Shown here piece after piece: positions 52,576 to 61,538 of a stretch of DNA of 64,000 nucleotides. The DNA lies in NCBI GenBank assembly GCA_029261925.1, contig JAJDAJ010000017.1, positions 1-64,000 of the forward strand, read 5' to 3'. The position numbers and the translations under genes were made by a program. This stretch comes from Deltaproteobacteria bacterium. Its GTDB lineage: Bacteria; Myxococcota_A; UBA9160; SZUA-336. Every line of letters begins with the position of its first letter. Positions within the stretch are counted from its first letter, which is position 1. Under the pieces are notes generated by a model, which was given only the letters and a program-made list of their open reading frames with translations, made no database searches and had not been told where the DNA came from.

Positions 52576-53696
52576 CCGGTCGCCCCCACGAGCCGGATCA
52601 GCTCGTCCTCGGTCTCGCGCACCTTCTGCGGGGAGCGGGCACCGAACTTCAGTCCCGCCATGCCGCCGTAGTCGAGGACCCTGGGCACCTGCAGGCCCGC
52701 GTCCATGTAGCCCTGGATGATCCCGGCGACCCGCTTCGGCGGGCCGTGCGGGACGACGGCCAGGAGCATCTCGGGCTCGACCCTGGAGAGGAAGTCGACG
52801 AGCTTGTCGCGCGAGAGCGCGCCCGGGTCGATGTCGTGGATACCCTTCCAGTCGTCGCCGAGAGGGTGGGCGACGCCGCGCTCGCGCATGTAGTCGCCGC
52901 GCACCTGCAGGAGGAAGGCCTTGACCAGCGGCGCTCGGACCATCTCGGCGATCTCGTCGTCGTCGCCGATCAGGCAGGTCATGAAGGCGGCCGTGGTGAT
53001 CGCCGCGGGATCGCGTCCGGCCCGCTCGGCGGACTCGCGCAGGGCCGCGAGCATCGACGCGTAGCCCTCCGGCGAGTAGGAGCCGACGGGCCACCAGCCC
53101 TCGGCGTAGCGGCCGGCGATCTGCAGCATGCGCGGGCCCGAGCAGCCGATCCAGATCGGCGGGAAGCGGCCCTCGAAGGGCTCGGTGTCCAGACGCGCGT
53201 GGTGAAGCTCGAAGAAGCGGCCCTCGAAGTCGACGGGACCGTCGCTCTCCCAGAGTAGCCGGATCACGCGGAGCGCCTCCTCGAAGCGGCTGACCGGCCT
53301 GGAGAAGTCGAAGCCGTAGGGCACCGTGTTCTCCATCTCGCCGCTGCCCAGACCGAGGATGAAGCGGCCCCCGGAGAGATGGTCGATCGTCAGTGCCGTC
53401 TGGGCGAGCATCGCCGGGTGGCGCCGCACCGTGTCGACGACGCTCGTGGCGATCGGCGTGTTCCGGGTCTGCACCGCCAGGGCAGCGGCCACGGCGAGGG
53501 AGTCCATGAAGCGGTGCGGCGAGGGCGACGTCGTGGCCAGGTCCGTGAACTCCGGCGTCCAGATCGAGTCGGGCCAGAGGCTGACCAGGTGGTCCGGGAG
53601 CCAGATCGAGTGATAGCGGCCGCTGTCCAGCTCCGGGAGCTGCGACAGGTCCAGCGGAAGCGTCGTGCGAAACGAGACGCCGAGCTTGAAGGTCAT
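52572..53696 (-). CDS. LLM-class flavin (probably F420-dependent) oxidoreductase
   Basis: This 374-residue TIM-barrel protein resembles F420-dependent glucose-6-phosphate dehydrogenase-like and methylene-H4MPT reductase-like enzymes. It has YHSIWLPDHLVSLWPD, IATSVVDTVRRHPAMLAQTA, SGGRFILGLGSGE and WWPVGSYSP. ATG 53696 begins the protein at MTFKLGVSF. It is the first gene of a minus-strand operon whose next gene overlaps it (GTGA). Cofactor preference cannot be proved from sequence. It might oxidise a hydroxyl or reduce a double bond in a hydrophobic substrate before sulfation. Confidence 0.87.
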   Translation of the reverse strand: MTFKLGVSFRTTLPLDLSQLPELDSGRYHSIWLPDHLVSLWPDSIWTPEFTDLATTSPSPHRFMDSLAVAAALAVQTRNTPIATSVVDTVRRHPAMLAQTALTIDHLSGGRFILGLGSGEMENTVPYGFDFSRPVSRFEEALRVIRLLWESDGPVDFEGRFFELHHARLDTEPFEGRFPPIWIGCSGPRMLQIAGRYAEGWWPVGSYSPEGYASMLAALRESAERAGRDPAAITTAAFMTCLIGDDDEIAEMVRAPLVKAFLLQVRGDYMRERGVAHPLGDDWKGIHDIDPGALSRDKLVDFLSRVEPEMLLAVVPHGPPKRVAGIIQGYMDAGLQVPRVLDYGGMAGLKFGARSPQKVRETEDELIRLVGATG

Positions 53697-53764
53697 TTGA
53701 ACTTACGAGCCGAGTTCGAGTGGGCCTGCGTCCAGCATATCCCGTACCGGCGAGCGGGCCCGGG

Positions 53765-56131
53765 TCAGTCCAGGGCGCCGGCCTCCCGGAGCGCCTTCAC
53801 CTCCGCGGGGGGCAGACCGAGCAGCTCCGTGAGCACGCTCTCGGTGTGCTGTCCCAGTACCGGAGTGGGCTGACCGTAGCCGCTCGGCGCGTCGCTCAGC
53901 CGGAAACCGTTGCGCTCGTAGACGCAGGGGCCGAGCACGGGGTGCTCGAGCTCGACGAAGTGTCCCCGGTGCGCGAGCTGCGGGTCGTCGTTCACGTCGC
54001 CGAAGTCTTTCACCGGCACGGCCTCGATCCCGGCGCCCTGGAGCTGCGCGGCGATCTCGGCACGGGTTCGCTCCCGGGTCCACGCGGCGACGAGCCCCTC
54101 GACCTCGTCGACGCGTGCGAGCCGCACGCCCGTCGTCGCCAGGGACGGATCGTCGACGCCGAGGATGGCGGACAGCGTCGCCCACTCGTCGTCGTTCCAC
54201 ACGGCGATCGCGACCCAGCGGTCGTCGACGTCGCCCTCGGGGCGGCAGGGAAACGCGCCGTGGGGTGCCGCGCCGGGCGAGCGATTGCCGATGCGCCCGC
54301 TGAGGTTCCCGTTGACCGCGTAGTCGAGCAGGAACGGGGAGAGCGTGAAGAGCGCGTTCTCGACCTGGGAGACGTCCACGTGCAGGCCGCGTCCGGTGCG
54401 GCGCCGGTACAGCACGCCGGCCGCGATGGCCGCGGCGGTGAAGCGGGGCGAGAGGGAGTCGGTGATGGTCCCGAACGGTCCCATGGGCTCGTAATCGGGC
54501 CAGCCCGTCAGGTGGTTGAAGCACGAGAGCGCCGAGCCCTGGGCGCCGAAGCCCGGGTAGTCGCGGTGCGGCCCCGTCTGGCCGTTCATGCACGACGAGA
54601 CCATCAACAGGTCGGGCTTCTGCGCCGACAGGGTCGCGTAGTCGAGCCCGAAGCCGCGCATCGCCTTGGGCGCGAAGTTCTCGAGCACCGCATCGGCCCA
54701 GAAGATCAGCTGCCTCGCGATCTCGATGCCCTTGGCGTCCTTCAGGCCGAGCGTGACGCTGTGCTTGCCGACGTTGAGCGCGTTGAACAGCGCCGATCCC
54801 TCGAGGCCGTGCGGGTTGCCCGGCCCCAGCGCGTAGATGCGCAGGAAGTCCGGACGCTTGAGAGACTCGACCTTGACGACGGTCGCGCCCTGCTCGGCGA
54901 AGTAGCGCGCCGCGATCGGACCGGCGGCGCCCGAGCCGAACTCGACGAGCTTCATCCCCTCCCAGGCCCCGCCCCTGCGAGTCGCTCGGGTCGCCGCGCG
55001 CGGCTTCCAGTCGGACAGGTCCGGCGCAGCGCCCAGCGCCGGTGCGCCGGCCCGCGCATCGATCGGGGCCGTCTCCCCGTCCGCGCTCGTCACCAGGGCG
55101 AAGCGCGTCGGGAAGCCGTCGAGACCGTCGAGGGGGGAGAACATCTCGCGAGCAGCGAGCTGGGCGCTCGCGTAGATCTCGCGTGCGGTGTTCGCGGGCG
55201 CGATCATCAGGTTGTTGTCGCAGGCGATCTCGAAGATCTCCCCGATCGCGTAGCGCGCGAAGAGCTCGATCAGCGGCCCTTCGAGCGCGCGCATCTCATC
55301 GTCGCTGGTCTCGTTCGGATTGAACTTCGTCCAGTCGCGCTCCGTCCACGACGGAGCGTCGATGCCGTTGTCGATCAGCAGCTGGGTGATCGCCTTCAGG
55401 GTCGGAACGCGGGCCGGCCCGCCTCGCAGCCCGAACGTCACCCAGCCGTCCTTGCACTTCCACATCTCGCGCGTGCGCCCGATGTTGGCGCCGGAGCGCG
55501 TTCCCCGGTCGCCGCTGCTCCGGTAGGCGGCCACGGCGGACATGTTGGCCAGGACGATGACCTCCTGCATGGAGACATCGACGATCTGGGGTCGGCCCGA
55601 GGCGTGCGCGGTGAGCGCGGCGAAGGCGACCTCCGGGCCGACGTGGGCATAGCCGCAGGGCTCGGTGCAGCGAACCGGCGCGCGATCCGGGAACCCCGTC
55701 ACGTACATGTTGCCGGACGCCGCCATGATGCCGAGATCCGAGGCACGCCAGCCAGCGCTGGGTCCGTCTGCACCGAACGGGGTCACCCGGACCCAGACCG
55801 CGCCGGGCGCCCGGGCGGGGTCGACCTCGAGCACGCCGGGCCAGCCCGGTGTCTGGAGCACGATGTCGGCGCCGGCCAGGAGCGCGTCGAGACGGGCATC
55901 GTCCGCCTCGCAGGCCAGGCTCCGCTTGCCGGCGTTCCAGGCCGCGAAGCGGAGCGAGCGGCCGCTCCCGTCCCCGCCCTCGAAGGGGCCGATCTCGCGC
56001 AGCGGGTCGCCGCCCGGCGGCTCGGCCTTGACCACGTCCGCGCCGAGGTCCGCGAGGATGCGTCCCGCCAGCGCCGCGGGCTCACCCGCGAGATCCACGA
56101 CCCGGAGTCCGTCGAGAAGTCGCTCGCTCAT
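53765..56131 (-). CDS. Tandem CaiB/BaiF CoA-transferase (two fused domains)
   Basis: This 788-residue protein is two type III CoA-transferase domains in one chain. The first (1-365) has LADLGADVVKAEPPGG and the catalytic-Asp region ASDLGIMAASG (Asp132). The second (about 390-788) has EQGATVVKVESL, but the corresponding segment is PGFGAQGSALS, where Gly529 replaces Asp. This suggests one active and one structural domain. It starts at ATG 56131 and has its own promoter region, divergent from the second sulfotransferase. It probably exchanges CoA between acids or acts as a racemase. The family contains fused forms, and the substrate is unknown. Confidence 0.9.
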   Translation of the reverse strand: MSERLLDGLRVVDLAGEPAALAGRILADLGADVVKAEPPGGDPLREIGPFEGGDGSGRSLRFAAWNAGKRSLACEADDARLDALLAGADIVLQTPGWPGVLEVDPARAPGAVWVRVTPFGADGPSAGWRASDLGIMAASGNMYVTGFPDRAPVRCTEPCGYAHVGPEVAFAALTAHASGRPQIVDVSMQEVIVLANMSAVAAYRSSGDRGTRSGANIGRTREMWKCKDGWVTFGLRGGPARVPTLKAITQLLIDNGIDAPSWTERDWTKFNPNETSDDEMRALEGPLIELFARYAIGEIFEIACDNNLMIAPANTAREIYASAQLAAREMFSPLDGLDGFPTRFALVTSADGETAPIDARAGAPALGAAPDLSDWKPRAATRATRRGGAWEGMKLVEFGSGAAGPIAARYFAEQGATVVKVESLKRPDFLRIYALGPGNPHGLEGSALFNALNVGKHSVTLGLKDAKGIEIARQLIFWADAVLENFAPKAMRGFGLDYATLSAQKPDLLMVSSCMNGQTGPHRDYPGFGAQGSALSCFNHLTGWPDYEPMGPFGTITDSLSPRFTAAAIAAGVLYRRRTGRGLHVDVSQVENALFTLSPFLLDYAVNGNLSGRIGNRSPGAAPHGAFPCRPEGDVDDRWVAIAVWNDDEWATLSAILGVDDPSLATTGVRLARVDEVEGLVAAWTRERTRAEIAAQLQGAGIEAVPVKDFGDVNDDPQLAHRGHFVELEHPVLGPCVYERNGFRLSDAPSGYGQPTPVLGQHTESVLTELLGLPPAEVKALREAGALD

Positions 56132-56285
56132 GAACCGATCCTACCGTCTCGCGGGCCGCTCGTGTCGCCTGCCGCTGGCCCAGGCGCGTCGCTCCCCGCG
56201 CCGGGGATCGCCGGGCGGCGCGGCATGGATCCCCGGGGATCGATCGCGACGGTATCATGCGCGCCCGAGTCCGGAGGCGCGAGCG

Positions 56286-57572
56286 ATGAGCTGGAAGGCA
56301 CCCCCGCGCCCCGAGTGGGTGAGGGCGATCAATCGCGGCGAGGTGCCGCTGATCGAGCAGGAGGCGCGGCTGCCGCTCGAGCGCGACGCGCTGCTCGGCG
56401 AGGCGCGGGCGCGCTCCGGCCTGGCGGACGGCGGCGTCGCCGACTTCGGCGGCGAGGGCTTCCCGGCCGACGAGATGATCGATGCGCTCGACCGTGTGCT
56501 CGCGGGACTCGAGGGCGAGGCCCGGCTCACCCGGCTGGGCCGCTGGATGACGCGTCGCTTCGTGCTCCGCCTGCTCGAGGTACGGCTCCAGCTCATGCAC
56601 TACCTGCGCGGGGACCCGGGTGTGCGCGAGGAGGAGATCCGCCGCCCGCTCTTCGTTGCCGGCGCGCCGCGCACCGGTACGACGATCCTGTTCGAGATGC
56701 TCTCGGCCGATCCCGAGCACCGCGTCCCGCTCGGCTGGGAGCTGCTGCGGCCGCTTCCCCCGATCGACCCGGAGCGCGCCGAGGCCGCGGACGAACCGCG
56801 GATCGGGCTCGCGGACCGCGAGCTCGTGCTGCCGCAGACCGTCGTGTCGGGGCTGCTCCCCATCCACGTCTACGGAGCGCGCCAGCCGAAGGAGTGCCTG
56901 TCGGCGATGTCGTACGCGTTCCGGTCGGAGGAGTTCACGGCGCGCTACCACGTACCGGAGTACGAGGCGTGGCTGTTCGCGTCGGACATGGAGCCGGCCT
57001 ACCGCATGCACCGGCTCGTGCTCCAGATCCTGCAGCGCGGCGCCAGCCCGGCCCTGCGCCGGCGAAGCTGGGTCCTGAAGTCACCCGTTCACCTGCACTC
57101 GCTGCCGGCCCTGCTGCGTACCTATCCCGACGCGCAGATCGCGATCACCCACCGCGACCCGCTGTCGCTGCTGGCGTCGTACACGAGCCTGGTCGCGATC
57201 CTGCGCTACGCCCACAGTGACGAGGTGGAGTACGGCGCACTCGCGCGGGGCCACGCCGGGCGCTACCGGGCCACGTTCGGGAACCTCATGGAGTGGTCCG
57301 ATACCGGCGTGCTGCCCGAGCCCAGCGTCCATCACAGCCGCTTCGCGGACTTTCTCGACGAACCGCTGGCCGTCGTCGAGCGCCTCTACGCGCACTGCGG
57401 TCGCGAGCTCGGCGGCGAGGCGCGCGAGCGGATCGCGACCGCGCTGGCTCAGCGCCCGCGTAACCAGCACGGCGAGCACGAGTACAGCTTCGAGGCCCTC
57501 GGCCTCGATCGCGACCGGGAGCGCGCCGGCTTCGCGGCCTACCAGCGCCGCTTCGGGGTGCCGGACGGGTAG
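56286..57572 (+). CDS. PAPS-dependent sulfotransferase (second)
   Basis: This enzyme has 428 residues. The PAPS loop is GAPRTGTT at 126-133, and the 3'-phosphate segment is ITHRDPLSLLASYTSL. An N-terminal helical region of about 120 residues precedes it. ATG 56286 begins the conserved protein and a longer upstream frame is not family-like. It stands alone on the plus strand, divergent from the tandem CaiB gene and convergent with the amidohydrolase, with a ten-base gap. It is clearly distinct from the first sulfotransferase (51412-52575), so the two may use different acceptors. Confidence 0.88.
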   Translation: MSWKAPPRPEWVRAINRGEVPLIEQEARLPLERDALLGEARARSGLADGGVADFGGEGFPADEMIDALDRVLAGLEGEARLTRLGRWMTRRFVLRLLEVRLQLMHYLRGDPGVREEEIRRPLFVAGAPRTGTTILFEMLSADPEHRVPLGWELLRPLPPIDPERAEAADEPRIGLADRELVLPQTVVSGLLPIHVYGARQPKECLSAMSYAFRSEEFTARYHVPEYEAWLFASDMEPAYRMHRLVLQILQRGASPALRRRSWVLKSPVHLHSLPALLRTYPDAQIAITHRDPLSLLASYTSLVAILRYAHSDEVEYGALARGHAGRYRATFGNLMEWSDTGVLPEPSVHHSRFADFLDEPLAVVERLYAHCGRELGGEARERIATALAQRPRNQHGEHEYSFEALGLDRDRERAGFAAYQRRFGVPDG

Positions 57573-57582
57573 CGATCGGCGC

Positions 57583-58680
57583 TCAGAGCAGGCCGTAGAG
57601 CTCCGCGCAGTTCTTCCAGAGGATCCTGTCCCGCTCCTCGGCGTCGAACGACGCGAACCACCCGTCGGTCAGCTTCTTGCTGTCGGGCCAGGTCGTCTCG
57701 GAGTGCGGGTAGTCGCTGGCCCACATGATGTTGTCGATCCCGATGTGCTCGCGCTCGCGCAGGCCGACCGGGTCCTCCATGAAGGTGGCGAACACCTGGC
57801 GCCGGAAGTAGTGGCTCGGCGGCTCCTTCAGCTCGCTCCCGGTCCAGTACCGGTGCTTCTCCCAGATGTGATCGGAGTAGTACTGGAAGAACGAGATCCA
57901 GCCGATCTGGCCCTCGACGGCGATGAACTTCAGCTCCGGGTAGCGCTGCATCACCAGGCCGTGGATCAGCTCGGAGACGGCTTCGGCCATGGTCAGCTTG
58001 CTCATCACGAGACCCGTCATGAAGCGCGGCGCGCTCTCGTAGATGCTGACCACCGGCGTGCCGGGGCGACGCCCCCCGACGTGCAGGCCCACCGGCAGGC
58101 CCGTGTCGAGGAAGGCCTCCCAGATCGGGTTCCACTTCTCGTCGCCGTAGTCGCCCTCGGGCGGGAACAGCGGGATGTAGCCGCCTGCGAGCCCCGTCTG
58201 GGCCGCGGCGAAGTGGATCTCCTCGACGGCGCGCTCGGGCGTGTCGATCGGGATGGCCGCCATGCCGAGCAGCCGCCCCGGCGCGTGGGAGCCGAAATCC
58301 GACAGCCAGCGGTTGTAGCCGCGCACGCTGGCGAGGCGGAGCTCGGTATCGGCCGTCTGCAGCGGACCGCCGACGTAGAGCACCTCGGCGTCGATCCCGT
58401 CGGCGTCCATGTCCTTGATGCGCGCGGCCGGGTCCCAGGCACCCGAGCGCTGCTCGTCGAGCTTGCGGACGTTCAGCTTGAACTCCTCGGGCTTCTTGCC
58501 GGCGAGGTTGTCCAGGGTCATGATCGGCGTGCGCCTGCCCTCGAAGACGCGGAAGTCGCCCTCGTCGGTGTGCTCGATGCGCGGGGCGCGGTCGCGGAGC
58601 CCGGGGTCGAGATACTCCTGCCATGCCGCGTCGGGCATGGTCACGTGGGAATCCGAGGAGATGAGTCCGAACCGTGTCAT
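57583..58680 (-). CDS. Amidohydrolase-family TIM-barrel metal-dependent hydrolase or decarboxylase
   Basis: This 365-residue protein is the fourth amidohydrolase_2 homologue. The N-terminal metal motif is DSH in SSDSHVTMP. LPVGLHVGGRRPG holds the next His, and the C-terminal segment is ASDYPHSET. AAGGAAG before ATG 58680 sets the start. It is last in a minus-strand row of crotonase, LLM, crotonase and amidohydrolase genes, 76 bp after the crotonase gene. In many catabolic operons such enzymes decarboxylate or hydrolyse an acyl-CoA ring product. The substrate is unknown. Confidence 0.88.
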   Translation of the reverse strand: MTRFGLISSDSHVTMPDAAWQEYLDPGLRDRAPRIEHTDEGDFRVFEGRRTPIMTLDNLAGKKPEEFKLNVRKLDEQRSGAWDPAARIKDMDADGIDAEVLYVGGPLQTADTELRLASVRGYNRWLSDFGSHAPGRLLGMAAIPIDTPERAVEEIHFAAAQTGLAGGYIPLFPPEGDYGDEKWNPIWEAFLDTGLPVGLHVGGRRPGTPVVSIYESAPRFMTGLVMSKLTMAEAVSELIHGLVMQRYPELKFIAVEGQIGWISFFQYYSDHIWEKHRYWTGSELKEPPSHYFRRQVFATFMEDPVGLREREHIGIDNIMWASDYPHSETTWPDSKKLTDGWFASFDAEERDRILWKNCAELYGLL

Positions 58681-58756
58681 GGGCGCTTCCTTGCTCTCGC
58701 CTGCAGTGTAGCTCGCTCGCCACGAAGCTGATCGACCACGCGCCGCGGCCGCGCGC

Positions 58757-59560
58757 TCACGACGCGTCCTCGTCCCCGAGCCGGGAGGCGACCTGGGCCA
58801 GCACGGCCTCGGCCTTGCCCTCGATCGCGAGGTCGATACCGAACAGGCGCGGCATGGCGAGGGCATTGCGCAGGGCCGTGTCCCGCGACATGTCCGCGCA
58901 GTGGTCCAGGTGCGCCAGACACATGCGGACGCCGTCCCGGCTCATGCCGGCGATGGAGCCGGCCATCTCCAGCGCCCGGTCCATCAGCTGCGCCGACGGG
59001 TGGCGCGCGGTCGCGAAGCCGATGCGTACGGCCTCCTCGGCGGAGACCGTCCGGCCCGTCAGGAAGATCTCCTTGGCGTTCTGCACACCCACCAGGCGCG
59101 GCCAGCGAACGCCGGCACCCCAGCCGCCGAGGCCGGTGCCCAGGCGCTTGAGGTGCCAGTCGGACAGCTCGAGGGCCTCGCCCACCAGGCGGAAGTCGCA
59201 GGCCAGCGCGAGCTCGGCCCCGCCCGTGCTGCACACGCCGTCCACCACGGCGATGGAGGGCGTCAGCAGGTCGTCGATGCGGTCCGTCAGCCGCGCGCCC
59301 AGGTGCGGATCGGCGGGCAGGAGTCCCTCGGCCGCCGCCTTCAGGTCGGCGCCCGCGCTGAAGCAGGGCCGACCGTCCGGTCGGGGCGCCCCGCAGAGCA
59401 GGAAGACGCGGACCTCGGGGTCGGTATCGATCGCCTCCACGGCGGCGTCGAGCTCCTCGAGCAGCGGGCCGTTGATCGCGTTCAGACGCTCCGGGCGTTT
59501 CAGGCGCACGATCGCGATACCGTCGTCGCGCCGCGTGAACTCGATGGCCTGGTCGCTCAT
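58757..59560 (-). CDS. Enoyl-CoA hydratase/isomerase-family protein (crotonase 1)
   Basis: This protein has 267 residues. The oxyanion-hole segment FSAGADLK starts at 67, and the first catalytic Glu is kept in STGGAELALACD (Glu116). The second, normally PE, is SD here (Asp134), so hydratase activity may be reduced or changed. GGAGCGAGG precedes ATG 59560. It lies 101 bp after the LLM gene (59662-60570) and 76 bp before the amidohydrolase. It could be a hydratase, isomerase or hydrolase of an acyl-CoA. Confidence 0.85.
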   Translation of the reverse strand: MSDQAIEFTRRDDGIAIVRLKRPERLNAINGPLLEELDAAVEAIDTDPEVRVFLLCGAPRPDGRPCFSAGADLKAAAEGLLPADPHLGARLTDRIDDLLTPSIAVVDGVCSTGGAELALACDFRLVGEALELSDWHLKRLGTGLGGWGAGVRWPRLVGVQNAKEIFLTGRTVSAEEAVRIGFATARHPSAQLMDRALEMAGSIAGMSRDGVRMCLAHLDHCADMSRDTALRNALAMPRLFGIDLAIEGKAEAVLAQVASRLGDEDAS

Positions 59561-59661
59561 GCCTCGCTCCCACGCCGGGCCAGCTTCCCGTAGTGGTCCC
59601 GCGTCTGGGGGTCGGGTCCGCTCATCTGGATGCTCCCGGGGGTCTGCGGTCGGGGCCCATT

Positions 59662-60570
59662 CTACACGAGGCCCCGCAGCAGCCCGCGCGTTCGCGCGGC
59701 CTCCTCGTCGGTCCTGCACAGCTCCATGGCGATGAACTCCGTCGCCCCGGCCCGCTCCAGCTCCTCGATCGAGGCGGCCACGTGGGACTCGTCGCCGATC
59801 AGCGCGACGTCCTCGGGACCGCGAGCGCCCTCGCGTGCGAGCACGGTCTGGTAGGAGTCGAACCCGCTCGTCGCGCCGAAGGCACGCTGCACGTCACGCC
59901 GCGCGCGCTCGACGTCCCCGGTCACGCAGATCGGCAGTCCGACGACGACCCTCGGCGCGGGGCGTCCGGCTCGCTCGGCAGCTTCCCGGATTCGCGGGAC
60001 CACGTGCTCGCGCAGGACGCGCGCGCCGGCCAGCCACAGGTTCGTACCCGCCGACGCACTCCCGGCCAGCTCGAGCATGCGCGGACCGAGCGCGGCGAGC
60101 AGGATCGGTGGCGGGGTCTCGCTCATGCGCACCACGCTGGCATCGCAGCGCACCAGCTCGCCGTCGACCTTGGCCTCGCCCGTGCACAGCAGCGAGTCGA
60201 GCGCCGTCAGGTACTCGCGCATGTAAAGTGCGGGCCTCCGATACGACAGACCCATCTGATCCTCGACGATGGGGCGGTGCGAGAGCCCGATGCCGAGCTG
60301 GAGGCGACCCCGGGTGGCGGCCTGGGCCGTCAGTGCCTGGAGCGCGAGCGCGAGCGGATGACGCCCGTGAACCGGCACGACGGCCGTGCCCAGCTCGATG
60401 CGGGGTGCCGCCTCCTGCGCGATCACCGCGAGAGCCGTCAGCGCATCCGCGGACATGAACTGCGCGAGCCAGTAGCTCGCGAAGCCCTGCTCGTCGGCCT
60501 CGCGCGCGTGCGCCGCGATCGCCTCGAGCCCGCGACCCGCGATCCCGGTGCCGTTGATTCCGATGCGCAT
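59662..60570 (-). CDS. LLM-class flavin (probably F420-dependent) oxidoreductase
   Basis: This 302-residue TIM-barrel protein begins MRIGINGTG. It has QGFASYWLAQFMSADAL, IELGTAVVPVHGRHP, RGRLQLGIGLSHRP and GTNLWLAGARVLREHV, in the style of F420-dependent LLM subgroups. CAGGAGG precedes ATG 60570. It lies in the same orientation as two crotonases and an amidohydrolase. It could use F420 or FMN to reduce or oxidise a CoA-linked intermediate. It is distinct from the LLM enzymes at 22339 and 52572. Confidence 0.87.
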   Translation of the reverse strand: MRIGINGTGIAGRGLEAIAAHAREADEQGFASYWLAQFMSADALTALAVIAQEAAPRIELGTAVVPVHGRHPLALALQALTAQAATRGRLQLGIGLSHRPIVEDQMGLSYRRPALYMREYLTALDSLLCTGEAKVDGELVRCDASVVRMSETPPPILLAALGPRMLELAGSASAGTNLWLAGARVLREHVVPRIREAAERAGRPAPRVVVGLPICVTGDVERARRDVQRAFGATSGFDSYQTVLAREGARGPEDVALIGDESHVAASIEELERAGATEFIAMELCRTDEEAARTRGLLRGLV

Positions 60571-60734
60571 GCCGAGCTTGCCTCCTGGACTGCGGGACGA
60601 ACTCGACGGGCGGCAGACCCAGCACCGTCAGGAACTCGATGCCGAGACGCTCCATGCTCAATCCCGTACTTCGCGGGCTCCGGTCCGGGGCGGATCTCGC
60701 CTCGACCTCCGTCGGCGCCCGGGCGAGACTCCTC

Positions 60735-61538
60735 TCACGACGGCGCCTTCTTCCGCAGCATCCCCGCGAGGTTCGCCTGGAACGCCGGCTCGTCGAAGGA
60801 TTCCGTCTCGCGAGCGAGCGCGTCGTCGAGCAGCGAGTCGACCGCGCTCCTGAGCGCGTGGTTCAGCAGCGCCTTCGTTTCCCGGACGGACTGGCGGGGC
60901 AGGGCGGCCAGCCGCTCGGCCAGCTCCACGGCCGTGGCCAGTGACTCGCCCTTCGGCACGATCCGGTTCGCCAGGCCGATCTCGAGGGCCCGGGCTGCCG
61001 GGAGTCGATCGCCCAGCAGGATGAACTCCTTCGCGCGCAGCAGGCCGGTGAGCAGGGGCCAGGTGAGGCCGCCCCCATCCGCCGCGACCAGCCCGAGCGC
61101 CACGTGGGGATCGGCGAAGAAGGCCTGCTCCTCCATCACGACGATGTCGCACATCGAGGCCAGGCTGCAGCCCAGGCCGACGGCCGGGCCGTTGACCGCA
61201 GCGATGATGGGCACCGGCACCGAGGTCATTTCCTTCACGATCTCCGCGGCCTCGGCCATCACGTCGCCGCGGAGCGAGGTGTCGGAGGTCATGCGATCCA
61301 GGAGCTCGAGGTCGCCACCGCCGGAGAAGGCCTTGCCCGCTCCGGTCAGGACGATCGCGCCCACCCCGGCGTCGGCCGAGAGCTCGGACCAGATCCGGGC
61401 GAGCCGGCCGTGGAGCGCCGGGTTGGCCGCGTTGAGGGCCTCGGGCCGGTTCAGGGTGAGGATCCGCACCGCCCCGCGTGCCTCCACCAGCAGCTCCTGG
61501 CCGGAGCCTCCCCCGGCGGTCCCCTTCTCTGCCATCAT
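60735..61538 (-). CDS. Crotonase-family protein lacking the usual catalytic glutamates (crotonase 2)
   Basis: This 267-residue protein has the crotonase fold: the oxyanion segment FSGGGDLE (71-78) and the second segment GPAVGLGCSLASMCD. The two hydratase glutamates are missing: Ser125 replaces the first (GCSLA for GCELA) and His145 the second (DPH for PE). It should therefore not hydrate enoyl-CoA in the normal way. It may be an isomerase, a hydrolase, or a ring-opening or decarboxylating member. ATG 61538 has a GGAGGG ten bases upstream, and ATG 61535 is the next codon. It is divergent from the ligase gene. Confidence 0.85.
   Translation of the reverse strand: MMAEKGTAGGGSGQELLVEARGAVRILTLNRPEALNAANPALHGRLARIWSELSADAGVGAIVLTGAGKAFSGGGDLELLDRMTSDTSLRGDVMAEAAEIVKEMTSVPVPIIAAVNGPAVGLGCSLASMCDIVVMEEQAFFADPHVALGLVAADGGGLTWPLLTGLLRAKEFILLGDRLPAARALEIGLANRIVPKGESLATAVELAERLAALPRQSVRETKALLNHALRSAVDSLLDDALARETESFDEPAFQANLAGMLRKKAPS

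Noticed and set aside
53720-57220. A 1166-codon plus-strand frame across the CaiB and sulfotransferase region
   Set aside because: It is antisense to the tandem CaiB gene and out of frame with the sulfotransferase. No family match.
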